Shown here one piece after another: positions 26,695 to 36,180 of a DNA stretch of 64,000 nucleotides. Source of the DNA: Anaeromonas gelatinilytica. GTDB taxonomy: Bacteria; Bacillota; Clostridia; Tissierellales; SIT17. Location of the stretch: NCBI RefSeq assembly GCF_016820635.1, contig NZ_WSFU01000119.1, positions 62,001-126,000 on the forward strand, given 5' to 3'. The notes beneath the pieces were generated by a model, which saw nothing but the letters and a program-made list of their open reading frames with translations, did no database searches and had not been told where the DNA came from. Position 1 is the stretch's first letter; every line of letters begins with the position of its first letter. Made by a program: the position numbers and the translations under genes.

Positions 26695-28086
26695 TTATAA
26701 TATATATTTTGAAACATCAATTTGAGCTATATTATCCTTCAATTTTTCATTTACATATTCCTTATCAATTATAACTTTTTCATCTTTATACGTCGGAGCA
26801 TTAAAAGATATTTCTTCTAATAATTCTTCCAATATAGTATGTAATCTTCTAGCACCTATATTCTCTGTCTGATCATTTACTATAAAAGCTACTTTTGCTA
26901 TTTCTTTTATCCCTTCCTCTGTAAACATCAATTCAACATTTTCAGTTTGAAGCAATAACTTATATTGTTTTATTAATGCATTTTGAGGAGTGGTTAATAT
27001 TTCAACAAAATTTTCTTCTGTAAGATTATGAAGTTTAACTCTAATAGGAAATCTACCTTGTATTTCTGGGATTAAATCCGTTACCTTAGATACATGAAAA
27101 GCTCCAGCTGAAATAAATAATATATGATCCGTCTTTATTGGTCCATACTTACTCATAACTGTAGCTCCTTCTATTATAGGTAATATATCTCTCTGCACTC
27201 CTTCTCTAGATACATCCGGACCAGAACCACTTCTTCCAGCTATTTTATCTATTTCATCAATAAATATTATCCCATGATTTTCAGCTTTTTCTATAGCTAT
27301 AGAAACGATATCATCCATATCTATCATTTTTTGAGCCTCTTCATTAGCCAATATTTTTCTTGCTTCATTTATTGTAACTTTTCTTTTTTTCTTTCTCTTT
27401 GGTAAAATCCCAGAGAAGATATCATTCATATTTAAATCATCCGTTCCCATATTATTTATCATCCCCATTGGAGGATTATAGTTTTCTTCAACCTCAATTT
27501 CAATATACTGATCTTCAATTTCCTTATTCTTTAATCTTTTTTCTATAATACTATTATCACCTTTATCATTAACTCTTTCATTTTTTTCTTTGTCATTAAT
27601 GTCTTCATCATCAGTATTTGAACCAAAAAAAACTTCAAAAGGATTCATGTTTTTTTCTTTCTTTTTTTTAGGTCCATTGATTAATATATCTAATATATGT
27701 TCTTCTGCTATTTTTTGCGCTTTATCATATACATTAGCTATTTTTTCATTTTTTACTAATCTAATTGAAGTTTCTATTAAATCTCTAATCATTGATTCTA
27801 CATCTCTGCCAACATATCCTACTTCAGTAAATTTTGTTGCTTCCACTTTAACAAATGGAGCATTAACTAATTTTGATAATCTTCTTGCAATTTCAGTCTT
27901 TCCAACACCTGTTGGTCCCATCATAATAATATTTTTAGGTTTTATTTCCTCTTTAAACTCTTCATCTAATTTATTTCTTCTATATCTATTTCTTAACGCA
28001 ACAGCTACAGATCTTTTGGCCTTATCCTGTCCAATTATATAATTATCTAATTTTTCTACTATTTCAGCCGGTGTATAATCTTTCAT
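26695..28086 (-). CDS. hslU: HslU (ClpY) unfoldase ATPase of the HslVU protease
   Basis: HslU is the AAA+ ATPase that unfolds substrates for HslV. The opening [20 protein letters not shown] is typical; Walker A is GPTGVGKTE (about 57-65) and Walker B is [11 protein letters not shown]. The inserted I domain spans about 110-240 and is rich in Lys, Asp and Asn here. The C-terminus ends in a short DVSKYIL tail, which in this family inserts into HslV pockets. Length 463, normal. It follows hslV by 12 bases. In Bacillus codY comes next; here a terminator and flgB follow. Confidence 0.97.
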   Translation of the reverse strand: MKDYTPAEIVEKLDNYIIGQDKAKRSVAVALRNRYRRNKLDEEFKEEIKPKNIIMMGPTGVGKTEIARRLSKLVNAPFVKVEATKFTEVGYVGRDVESMIRDLIETSIRLVKNEKIANVYDKAQKIAEEHILDILINGPKKKKEKNMNPFEVFFGSNTDDEDINDKEKNERVNDKGDNSIIEKRLKNKEIEDQYIEIEVEENYNPPMGMINNMGTDDLNMNDIFSGILPKRKKKRKVTINEARKILANEEAQKMIDMDDIVSIAIEKAENHGIIFIDEIDKIAGRSGSGPDVSREGVQRDILPIIEGATVMSKYGPIKTDHILFISAGAFHVSKVTDLIPEIQGRFPIRVKLHNLTEENFVEILTTPQNALIKQYKLLLQTENVELMFTEEGIKEIAKVAFIVNDQTENIGARRLHTILEELLEEISFNAPTYKDEKVIIDKEYVNEKLKDNIAQIDVSKYIL

Positions 28087-28098
28087 ATAAAAAACCTC

Positions 28099-28629
28099 CT
28101 ATAACTCATCAACTATAATATTGTCATTGGTAAAAACACAAATCTCCGAAGCAAGTTTTATCGACTTAAAAACAATATCTTTTACATCTAAATTAGTGTT
28201 TTCCATCAAAGCCTTCCCTGCTGCTAATGCATAATTTCCTCCTGAACCTATTGCAATGATATTCTCATCAGGTTCTATTACTTCCCCATTACCCGATATG
28301 AGTAAAAGATTTTCGTTATCTCCTGCTATTAACATAGCTTCTAACTTTCTTAATATCTTATCTCCACGCCATTCTTTAGCTAACTCAACAGATGCCCTCA
28401 TCAAATTCCCATTAAATTGTTGTAATTTTTCTTCTAATTTATCTGCCAAGGTAACTGCGTCAGCTACAGATCCAGCAAATCCAATTATTACTTTATCATT
28501 ATACAATCTCCTAATCTTCTTGGCAGAATTCTTCATTATAGTTTTATCACCCATAGTCACCTGACCGTCTCCTGCAAAAGCTAATTTATTATTCTTTCTT
28601 ACTGCTATTATTGTAGTAGCTTTCAACAT
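28099..28629 (-). CDS. hslV: HslV (ClpQ) peptidase of the HslVU protease
   Basis: HslV is the proteasome-like peptidase core. The sequence [40 protein letters not shown] is the family signature. The mature N-terminal nucleophile would be a Thr at position 5 after loss of four residues, unlike the Bacillus subtilis enzyme, which uses Ser. The [14 protein letters not shown] motif is conserved. Length 176. The start ATG follows GGGGGTG, 15 bases after topA. Confidence 0.96.
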   Translation of the reverse strand: MLKATTIIAVRKNNKLAFAGDGQVTMGDKTIMKNSAKKIRRLYNDKVIIGFAGSVADAVTLADKLEEKLQQFNGNLMRASVELAKEWRGDKILRKLEAMLIAGDNENLLLISGNGEVIEPDENIIAIGSGGNYALAAGKALMENTNLDVKDIVFKSIKLASEICVFTNDNIIVDEL

Positions 28630-28644
28630 TATTTCACCCCCAAC

Positions 28645-30720
28645 TTAATTATTTTCATTTTCTTTTAATTTATAGTCACATTCACTACATTTTATATAAC
28701 TACCTTTTTTGCTATTCTTTTGCACCAAAATATTATTACAATTAGGACACTTTTTATTTATAGGCTTATCCCAAGATACAAAATCACATTCTGGGTAATT
28801 AGTACATCCATAAAATTTTCTTCCCTTTTTTGACCTTCGTTCAATTATTTCTCCGTCTTTACATTTTGGACAAGAAACATCTATTTTATTTAATATAGGT
28901 TTTGTATTCTTACACTCTGGATACCCCGGACAAGCAAGAAATTTCCCATATCTTCCATGCTTAATAACCATATTTCTTCCACATTTTTCACATTCAATAT
29001 CTGTTTCCTCATCCATATCTATCTCAATAATTTCTTCTTCTGCTACTTTCAATACAGTCTTAAAATCTTCATAAAACTCTTCTATTACTTTTTTCCAAAC
29101 AATTTTCCCTTCTTCAATTTTATCTAATTTACTTTCCAAATCTGCTGTAAATTCTTCATTAATTATATTTTTAAAATATTCTATTAATAAATCTGTAACT
29201 ATGATACCCAACTCAGTTGGTTTGAAATATTTATTTTCAAGTATTACATAACCTCTACTCAAGATTGTACTAATTGTTGGTGAATAAGTAGCAGGTCTAC
29301 CTATGCCTAATTCTTCCATAGTTTTTACTAAACTTGCTTCAGAATATCTAGCAGGTGGTTGTGTAAAATGCTGTTTTGGTAATATATCTTTAATTTCTAC
29401 TTTATCACCTACTTTCATATCTGGTATATTTATATTTTTATCTTTATTTTTAACTGAATAAATTTTCATAAATCCATCAAATTTAATTTTTGAACCACTA
29501 GTTCTTAATATATAATTTCCCGCACTTATATCAATAGTTAAAGTATCATATAAAGCTGGTGCCATTTGACTAGCAACAAACCTTTCCCAAATCAATTTAT
29601 ATAACCTATATTGATCTTTTTTCAATGAATCTTTAATTAATGATGGTGTTTTCTGTACATCAGTAGGACGTATGGCTTCATGAGCATCCTGAATATTTTT
29701 CTTATTCTTTGTTGCTTTACTCTTTGCTAGATATTTTTTACCAAAATTTTTCAATATATATTCCTTAGATGCTTGTTGTGCTTCATTGGATATTCTAGTA
29801 GAATCAGTCCTTATGTAAGTAATGAGTCCTACAGTTCCTTCTCCTTTTATATCAATTCCCTGATATAAATCTTGGGCTAGACTCATAGTTTTTTTTGTGG
29901 AAAATCCTAATCTAGTTGAAGCATCCTGTTGCAAATTACTTGTTGTATAAGAGGGATAGGGATTTCTCTTTTTTCTTCCTTTTTTAATATTCTTTATTAT
30001 TAATTCTGATTTAGAAATTTCATTTATTATATCATTGCTTTCTTTTTCATTTGATATTTTAACTTTTTCAATTTTTCCATTTATTATTTTATTTTTTAGA
30101 GTTGATTCAAATTCAAATTTATCTTTTAATAATAAAAAATCAATACTCCAATACTCCTCTGGATTAAATTTCTCTATCTCTCTTTCTCTATCTACTACTA
30201 ACTTAGTTGCAACAGATTGTACTCTCCCTGCACTTAATCCCTTTCTAACTTTCTTCCATAATAATGGACTAATTTTATATCCTACAAGTCTGTCTAACGT
30301 CCTTCTTGCCTGTTGAGCATCAACAAGATCCATATCAATTTTACGAGGTTTTTTTATTGCATTAGTTATTGCATTTTTAGTAATTTCATTAAATTCAATT
30401 CTATTATTTTCTTCCTTATCTAATTTTAAAGCATTAGCTAAATGCCATGAAATAGCTTCACCTTCTCTATCAGGGTCAGTAGCAAGATATACCTTATCAG
30501 CCTTTTTTGCTTCCTTTTTCAATTCACTAAGAATTGGTCCCTTTCCTCTTATAGTTATATATCTCGGATCAAAATTATTATCAACATCTATACCTAATTT
30601 ACTTTTTGGTAAATCAATAATATGACCTACCGAAGCTTTAATTTTATATTTTTTCCCTAAAAATTTTCCTATAGTCTTTGCCTTTGCAGGAGACTCAACT
30701 ATCACCAATGATTTTGTCAA
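28645..30720 (-). CDS. topA: DNA topoisomerase I
   Basis: TopA relaxes negative supercoils. The N-terminal TOPRIM domain has SLVIVESPAKAKTIGKFLG and DPDREGEAISWHL. The catalytic Tyr lies in GLITYIRTDSTRIS. The C-terminus carries three four-cysteine zinc ribbons (CEKCGRNM onward, CPKCKDGE onward, CPNCNNIL onward). The likely start is TTG at 30720, eight bases after GGAGG; a GTG three codons earlier overlaps that site. About 691 residues. In Bacillus trmFO and xerC follow topA; they are absent here. Confidence 0.96.
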   Translation of the reverse strand: MTKSLVIVESPAKAKTIGKFLGKKYKIKASVGHIIDLPKSKLGIDVDNNFDPRYITIRGKGPILSELKKEAKKADKVYLATDPDREGEAISWHLANALKLDKEENNRIEFNEITKNAITNAIKKPRKIDMDLVDAQQARRTLDRLVGYKISPLLWKKVRKGLSAGRVQSVATKLVVDREREIEKFNPEEYWSIDFLLLKDKFEFESTLKNKIINGKIEKVKISNEKESNDIINEISKSELIIKNIKKGRKKRNPYPSYTTSNLQQDASTRLGFSTKKTMSLAQDLYQGIDIKGEGTVGLITYIRTDSTRISNEAQQASKEYILKNFGKKYLAKSKATKNKKNIQDAHEAIRPTDVQKTPSLIKDSLKKDQYRLYKLIWERFVASQMAPALYDTLTIDISAGNYILRTSGSKIKFDGFMKIYSVKNKDKNINIPDMKVGDKVEIKDILPKQHFTQPPARYSEASLVKTMEELGIGRPATYSPTISTILSRGYVILENKYFKPTELGIIVTDLLIEYFKNIINEEFTADLESKLDKIEEGKIVWKKVIEEFYEDFKTVLKVAEEEIIEIDMDEETDIECEKCGRNMVIKHGRYGKFLACPGYPECKNTKPILNKIDVSCPKCKDGEIIERRSKKGRKFYGCTNYPECDFVSWDKPINKKCPNCNNILVQKNSKKGSYIKCSECDYKLKENENN

Positions 30721-30772
30721 AACATGCACCTCCGATTAATTATAAAAACTATGCAATATAAATTATTTAGAT

Positions 30773-31870
30773 TTAATAATCTTTAATAGTAAATACTTTT
30801 CCAGGCATACTAGTAATTAAATTTTTCATCTCTAAAATTGTAAGAATACTATTTAATTCTACTATATCTATATCAGTATTATATGCTATCATATCACAAT
30901 GTATTGGTCCATTTTCTATTGATTTTATAACTAATAATTCTTTATCACTTAAACCATCATAATTCTTTTTGTTATCTTTATTTTTATCTAATAACATCTT
31001 AAATTCATTAATTTCTTCTAATATATCTTCAATATTTGTAACTATTTTTGCACCATCTTTTATTAAAAGATTTGTTCCCTTACTATAAATACTATTAATA
31101 TTTCCTGGTACGGCAAATATTTCTTTCCCCTGTTCTAATGCATGATATGCAGTAATTAATGAACCACTTTTTTCTCTAGCTTCAATAATTACAACTCCCT
31201 TAGATAAACCACTAATTACTCTATTTCTTAAAGGAAAATTACCAGCTCTTGGTTCCATACCTATAGGAAATTCTGATATAACAAGTCCCTTTGAAGAAAT
31301 TTCTTCAAAAATATTAATATTTCTTCTAGGATAAGGTTTATCTATTCCTGATCCTAATATAGCTATTGTGTCACCACCTTCATCCAAAGCACCTTTATGA
31401 GCTATAGCATCAATTCCTAATGCCATTCCACTAATAATACATATTCCTAAACAACTAAGTTCTTTTGCTATCTTTTCAGCAGCCCATTTCCCATAATAAG
31501 TTGCTTTCCTAGAACCCACAATAGAAATAGATGGTCTATATATTAATTTATAATTGCCTTTTAAGTATAATGTTTTAGGTGGATTATATATATTCTTTAA
31601 ATGGGAAGGATATTCTTCATCCAATATTGTTATAATTTTTATATTATTTTCATTTGAATATGTTAATATATCATTATAATAAGAATCATTTCTAAAATCA
31701 ATTAATTTTCTTTTAATTTTACTATTTAAATAATTTAATTCCATTATCTCATTTTTACTACAGTACCATAATTCTGTCAAGTTTTTAAAGTATTCATTTA
31801 ATCTATTTATAGTTTTATCACCAATTCCTTGAATGCTATTCAACCATATTAAAATATCTCTATTCTCCAT
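30773..31870 (-). CDS. dprA: DNA processing protein DprA (Smf)
   Basis: DprA loads RecA on incoming single-stranded DNA during transformation. The Rossmann-like domain has SIVGSRKATYYGKWAAEKIA, ISGMALGIDAIAHKGALDEG and IAILGSGIDKPYPRRN. A helix-hairpin-helix-like start (NSIQGIGDKTINRLNEYF) and a C-terminal winged-helix (LSDKELLVIKSIENGPIHCD) flank it. The ATG at 31870 after GGGGG is preferred; a TTG four codons earlier overlaps the ribosome site. About 365 residues. It follows comM by 33 bases. Confidence 0.95.
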   Translation of the reverse strand: MENRDILIWLNSIQGIGDKTINRLNEYFKNLTELWYCSKNEIMELNYLNSKIKRKLIDFRNDSYYNDILTYSNENNIKIITILDEEYPSHLKNIYNPPKTLYLKGNYKLIYRPSISIVGSRKATYYGKWAAEKIAKELSCLGICIISGMALGIDAIAHKGALDEGGDTIAILGSGIDKPYPRRNINIFEEISSKGLVISEFPIGMEPRAGNFPLRNRVISGLSKGVVIIEAREKSGSLITAYHALEQGKEIFAVPGNINSIYSKGTNLLIKDGAKIVTNIEDILEEINEFKMLLDKNKDNKKNYDGLSDKELLVIKSIENGPIHCDMIAYNTDIDIVELNSILTILEMKNLITSMPGKVFTIKDY

Positions 31871-31902
31871 ATTATCCCCCAATTTATAATTATTTTTGTA
31901 AA

Positions 31903-33435
31903 TTAAATTGAAAAATATTTTCTATCCATATTTCTATACTGAATTGCTTCTAAAATATGCTTTTCAGTTATTTCTTCACTTTCATCTAAATCTGCTATAG
32001 TTCTTGATACTTTAAGGACCTTATTATAAGCTCTAGCACTTAATCCTAACTTTTCAAATGCATTTTTTAATATTTTTTCTCCATTTTTATTTGTTTTACA
32101 ATATTTATTTATACTTCTACCTTGTAATTCTGAATTTGAATAGATTTTTTCTTCCGAATATCTTTTAATTTGAATCTCTCTACATTTGTTGACTCTATCT
32201 TTTATAATATTAGATGCTTCACTGTTATTTTTTTTATCCTTTAAATCTTGATAATTTACAGGATTTACTTCTATATGAATATCTATTCTATCCAATAAAG
32301 GTCCACTTATCTTTTTTAAATATCTATCTATATCTCTAGGACTGCAACTGCATTCATGAATAGGATCACCATAATATCCACACGGACAAGGATTCATACT
32401 AGCTACCAACATAAAATTTGATGGATAGGTTAAAGTAGCATTCACCCTTGATATAGTCACCATATTATCTTCTAAAGGTTGTCTTAATACCTCTAATACA
32501 GATTTTCCAAATTCAGGAAGTTCATCTAAGAATAATACTCCATAATGAGCTAAAGATACTTCTCCTGGAGTAGGTACTCTTCCTCCTCCTACTAATGAGA
32601 CTTTAGAAATTGTGTGATGTGGCGATCTATATGGTCTCTTACTTATAAGTCCATTACTTTTTATTAATCCGGCAACACTATATATCTTAGTAACTTCTAA
32701 AGCCTCTTCAAAGGACATATCTGGTAATATTGTAGGGAGTCTCTTAGATATCATAGTCTTGCCTGAACCTGGAGGACCAATAATTAATATATTGTGTCCT
32801 CCAGCAGCAGCTACTTCCATTGCTCTTTTTAAAGTTTCTTGACCTTTTATATCTTTAAAATCATAAAATTTATTATCTTTTTCTACATTGCTGAATTCCT
32901 TAGTTTTCCATGGCTCTATTACTTCTAGTCCGTTAAGATATGAAACAAGCTGTTCTAAATTTTTTACTGGAATAATATCAATTCCTTTAACTACACCACA
33001 TTCTTCTTTATTTTTAAAAGGTAATATTACTCTTTTAATACCTAATGATAGTAAAGATATGACCATAGGTAAAGCACCATCAATCTCAGTGACTTCTCCG
33101 TCTAATGAAAGTTCTCCAATAAAACAAGTGTCTGATAAATTAATATTCTTAATAATATCCATACATTTTAATATACCAGTAGCTATGGCTAAATCTATTT
33201 GTGAACCTTCTTTTTTTAAACTAGCTGGTGCTAAATTAATAGTTATTCTATTTAATGGAAATCGATAATTACTATTATTAATAGCAGTTCTTACTCTATC
33301 TTTAGATTCTTTAATTGCCATATCAGGTAAGCCTACTATATTAAAACTAGGCATACCATTAGAAAGATCTGTTTCTACTTCGACTATATTTCCTTCTAGT
33401 CCTTGTAATACACATGTATTTATTTTTGATAACAT
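31903..33435 (-). CDS. comM: ComM/YifB-family Mg-chelatase-like AAA+ ATPase
   Basis: Members of this family (ComM in Haemophilus and Vibrio) are hexameric helicases that aid branch migration during natural transformation. The product has an N-terminal Lon-like S5 fold (about 1-170, LPDMAIKESKDRVRTAINNS, NLAPASLKKEGSQIDLAIAT), then Walker A IGPPGSGKTM, then FLDELPEFGKSVLEVLRQPL, and a zinc-binding loop NPCPCGYYGDP with CSC. Length 510. It precedes dprA, so two transformation-related genes are adjacent, though competence itself cannot be inferred. Confidence 0.95.
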   Translation of the reverse strand: MLSKINTCVLQGLEGNIVEVETDLSNGMPSFNIVGLPDMAIKESKDRVRTAINNSNYRFPLNRITINLAPASLKKEGSQIDLAIATGILKCMDIIKNINLSDTCFIGELSLDGEVTEIDGALPMVISLLSLGIKRVILPFKNKEECGVVKGIDIIPVKNLEQLVSYLNGLEVIEPWKTKEFSNVEKDNKFYDFKDIKGQETLKRAMEVAAAGGHNILIIGPPGSGKTMISKRLPTILPDMSFEEALEVTKIYSVAGLIKSNGLISKRPYRSPHHTISKVSLVGGGRVPTPGEVSLAHYGVLFLDELPEFGKSVLEVLRQPLEDNMVTISRVNATLTYPSNFMLVASMNPCPCGYYGDPIHECSCSPRDIDRYLKKISGPLLDRIDIHIEVNPVNYQDLKDKKNNSEASNIIKDRVNKCREIQIKRYSEEKIYSNSELQGRSINKYCKTNKNGEKILKNAFEKLGLSARAYNKVLKVSRTIADLDESEEITEKHILEAIQYRNMDRKYFSI

Positions 33436-33728
33436 ATCTCATTACCTCTTTTCTTTTATACTTAAATATTATTCAATAATATAATATTGGAATCCTTTAA
33501 ATTTTCTAAATTTTATTATCGTTTTTATTATCATTTATGATAATATCTTATGTAATAATTGATAATTGCTTTACTTTTATTTTTGATAAATTATCTATCA
33601 TTATTTTTATAATTAACTTATATTGCCAGGGTAATAAAGAAATTTCAACATTTAACGCCATTTTTTATTTGTCATTTTTTCAAAAGTTTACAAAGTATAA
33701 TATGATTTTTAAATCAAATAATAATAAT

Positions 33729-34157
33729 ATGTTGATTAAATTTATCGTTTATGGTTTATTAGGTCTACTAATTGAAATCTTTTTTACCGGAATAATGTCT
33801 CTTATTAAATCAAAAGATTTCACTTTAATAGGTCATACTTATATATGGATGTTTTTTATATATGGTTCTGCTGTTTTTTTAGAAAAAATACATGATACTA
33901 TTAGAAATAAAAATTTTATAATAAGAGGAGGTATATGGTCTCTTGTAATATTTGTTATAGAATTTATAACTGGATTTTTATTAGAAAAAATAATAGGTAT
34001 ATGTCCTTGGGATTATAGCGGAAACTCTCCTTATACTATTTTGGGTTATATAAGACTAGATTATCTTCCATATTGGTTTATTCTAGGATTACTCTTTGAA
34101 AAAGTTCACGATTATATTGAAAATTCAATACCAATATTAAAAAAGACTCTCAAATGA
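33729..34157 (+). CDS. Putative membrane protein, PF06541-like ('ABC transporter permease' family)
   Basis: A plus-strand gene between two minus-strand operons. The 142 residues have four hydrophobic segments and resemble the PF06541 family, labelled putative ABC transporter permease in genome records, with no proven function. Hallmarks seen are HTYIWMFFIYGSAVFLEKIH, WSLVIFVIEFITGFLLEKI, and CPWDYSGNSPYTILGYIRL. An open frame extends further upstream to 33537, but that part has an unlikely composition, and the start at ATG 33729 or 33702 is preferred. No strong ribosome site is visible. No ATP-binding partner is near. Confidence 0.7.
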   Translation: MLIKFIVYGLLGLLIEIFFTGIMSLIKSKDFTLIGHTYIWMFFIYGSAVFLEKIHDTIRNKNFIIRGGIWSLVIFVIEFITGFLLEKIIGICPWDYSGNSPYTILGYIRLDYLPYWFILGLLFEKVHDYIENSIPILKKTLK

Positions 34158-34168
34158 GAGCCTTTTTT
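34139..34168. terminator. Bidirectional intrinsic terminator after the plus-strand membrane gene
   Basis: A hairpin with arms CTCTCA and TGAGAG, extended by AAAAG and CTTTT across one mismatch, followed by a T run on the plus strand. The stop codon of the membrane gene lies inside it. On the minus strand the reversed copy gives T residues as well, so it probably ends the converging yraN transcript too. Confidence 0.8.
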
Positions 34169-34179
34169 AATAAGAATTT

Positions 34180-34536
34180 TTATGCCCAAAAAGCATTAGA
34201 AATATGATTTATATAATTATTGTCCAAATATACTTCTATTATATCAAATCTAAGTTGTGTGTTATATAATTTTTTATATTTTACATATAATTGAGCTACA
34301 TTAATTATTTTCTTCTGCTTCTTATAATCTACTGCTTCAAAAGGATAGCCATATTTTGAATTTCTTCTCAATTTAACTTCAATAAATACTACTATATCAT
34401 TATCTTTAGCTATAATATCTACTTCACCTATTTTAGTGGTAAAATTCTTTTCTAAAATTTTATAGTCTTTATTCAGAAGATATTCTATTGCAGTTTGTTC
34501 ACCATAATTTCCTTTATTTCTATTCTCCTTTTTCAT
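34180..34536 (-). CDS. yraN: YraN family (UPF0102) putative endonuclease-like protein
   Basis: A 118-residue protein of the widespread UPF0102 family, whose fold resembles restriction-type nucleases; in most species its job is unknown. The conserved features NKGNYGEQTAIEYLLNKDYK, then NFTTKIGEVDIIAKD and VVFIEVKLRRNSKYGYPFEA are all present, including the nuclease-like Glu-Asp-Glu-x-Lys set. It overlaps the end of ylqH by 17 bases. The order rnhB-ylqG-ylqH-yraN then comM-dprA is one seen around dprA in several Firmicutes. Confidence 0.9.
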   Translation of the reverse strand: MKKENRNKGNYGEQTAIEYLLNKDYKILEKNFTTKIGEVDIIAKDNDIVVFIEVKLRRNSKYGYPFEAVDYKKQKKIINVAQLYVKYKKLYNTQLRFDIIEVYLDNNYINHISNAFWA

Positions 34537-34801
34537 CTAATCCCTTCTTTTTATCAACTTCATATACAAAAGCTAGAATTCCAGCTATAGTTTCATATAA
34601 TTCGAAAGGAATCTCATTACCTAATTCAATAGAATATAATTTATTTACTAAATCCTCATCTTTATATACATATATATCTTCATCTTTGCTTTTATTAATT
34701 ATTTTCGTAGCTACAATCCCTTTTCCCTTAGCTATTACCTTAGGTGCTATATCTTTATCCGATTTATATTTCAAAGCAATAGCTATATCTTTATCTTTCA
34801 C
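34520..34801 (-). CDS. ylqH: Free-standing FlhB C-terminal-domain homologue (YlqH-like)
   Basis: A 93-residue protein that aligns by eye to the part of FlhB that follows the NPTH cleavage site. Compare IAIALKYKSDKDIAPKVIAK, then GKGIVATKIINKSKDEDI and IPFELYETIAGILAFVYEVD, with FlhB's AIALEYNNEKYEAPYVLAKG and IPEELYQAVAEVLAYVYSLK. It has no membrane segment and no NPTH site. Bacillus subtilis ylqH is the counterpart and lies in the same position; its function is unknown. The start is GTG, six bases after ylqG. Helicobacter FlhX is a comparable stand-alone domain. Confidence 0.88.
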   Translation of the reverse strand: MKDKDIAIALKYKSDKDIAPKVIAKGKGIVATKIINKSKDEDIYVYKDEDLVNKLYSIELGNEIPFELYETIAGILAFVYEVDKKKGLDEKGE

Positions 34802-34807
34802 CTATAT

Positions 34808-36169
34808 TCACACCCTAGCGTCAAATATATAATTATTTAAATCTACTTCATTTAAAGGATTAAAATATGTAGTTTCTTCAGAAACTTTTATGTTAATAGT
34901 AAAGTTTTTAATACCGACATTTTCCAGATATATTTCTAAAATATTTTTATTCTTCCTAATATATTCAGCTATATCTTCATTTTTCAACTTAAAAGTTATA
35001 TAATTATTATTTTGAAAAATTTCATACATAATATCTACTTTATCTAAATTATCTGTATTTAATGAAAAATAAATTTTAAATTTATCATTCCTAAACTTAT
35101 TTTTATTTTTATTAAATATATATACTTTTTCTAGTATTTCTTCATTCTTCAAATTTATAGGATAATATAAAAAAGTCATATTTTTATTTATATTCTTTAA
35201 AAAATCTAATTCTTCTTTTACTGCGTCCAAAAAAGGTTTTATGTCATTATTATCTTGATTACTTATTTTTTCGTTTATTTCATTTATAATTTCTGTTAAT
35301 TTAGTATAATGATTTTTAATAATTAATTTTTCATTTTGAATTTTTGTAAAATCACCATTCATATTCACCAAATTATCTAATTTTTCTTTTATATTATATA
35401 ATTTGCTATCAGCATTTATAAAATCTTCAATCTTTTGAACATTAGAAGATAAAAAATTTTTACCTTCGATTATATCCATAGTAAATTTTAAATTTTTAAT
35501 ATTTATATCCATATCATTTTTAGAAAGAAATAATAATGCTTTAATAGTATTTTCCTTTAAACTCAAATTTTCACTTTCTCTATTATTTGGGTTTAATTCA
35601 AATAAGTTTTTTATTACTTCTTTACTTTCTTCTATCTCTTTAGTATTATAATTGATTATTTTTTCTATTCTTTCTTGCTCTAAATCACTGGTTAAAATTT
35701 CATTAAATTCTAAATCAGAATCTAAATTTAAAAATTTATTATCTAAACTCTTAAAAATTAATTCTAATTTATCAATATTTCTAATAAGATTTAAAACAGT
35801 TTCTTTATCAATCTTCATATCTAAACTTATTAATCCTTTTATGATTTCTATATTTTGCTTTGTATCTACAAGATTATTTTCTTTTAAAACTTTACTAATT
35901 AATCCCTCAGAAATTTTTTCATTAGTTGCCTTATCTTTTGGATTTAAAAATAAAACTTCATCTTTTATTTCCTTAACTACAAACTCTATATCCTTTCCTA
36001 TTTCTGCATCTAATGGGATTTTTGTTTCTGCTTTAATTATATCACCATTATTTAATTCAATAAGTATCTTATTATCTATTTTTTCAACTAGTTTTCCTTT
36101 AATAAATATATCATTTTTAATGTTAAGTATATCTTTATTTAATAATGAAGATATATTATTTAATTTCAT
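34808..36169 (-). CDS. ylqG: YlqG-like protein with a FliK-like C-terminal region
   Basis: A 453-residue protein without any signal or membrane segment. Residues 1-85 look like a small beta-rich domain (LVEKIDNKILIELNNGDIIK). The middle is helical and rich in Asn, Lys, Asp and Glu. The last 110 residues (FRNDKFKIYFSLNTDNLDKV, YITFKLKNEDIAEYIRKNKN, LEIYLENVGIKNFTINIKVS) follow the pattern of the FliK hook-length domain. It lies directly before ylqH, which carries the FlhB domain that FliK contacts in the flagellar system. The counterpart in Bacillus is ylqG, of unknown role. Confidence 0.7.
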   Translation of the reverse strand: MKLNNISSLLNKDILNIKNDIFIKGKLVEKIDNKILIELNNGDIIKAETKIPLDAEIGKDIEFVVKEIKDEVLFLNPKDKATNEKISEGLISKVLKENNLVDTKQNIEIIKGLISLDMKIDKETVLNLIRNIDKLELIFKSLDNKFLNLDSDLEFNEILTSDLEQERIEKIINYNTKEIEESKEVIKNLFELNPNNRESENLSLKENTIKALLFLSKNDMDINIKNLKFTMDIIEGKNFLSSNVQKIEDFINADSKLYNIKEKLDNLVNMNGDFTKIQNEKLIIKNHYTKLTEIINEINEKISNQDNNDIKPFLDAVKEELDFLKNINKNMTFLYYPINLKNEEILEKVYIFNKNKNKFRNDKFKIYFSLNTDNLDKVDIMYEIFQNNNYITFKLKNEDIAEYIRKNKNILEIYLENVGIKNFTINIKVSEETTYFNPLNEVDLNNYIFDARV

Positions 36170-36180
36170 TATATCACCAT

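Noticed and set aside
33537-33728. Upstream extension of the plus-strand membrane protein
   Set aside because: Composition is AT-rich and irregular, and the region overlaps the likely promoter zone. The family begins at the MLIKFIVYG stretch.
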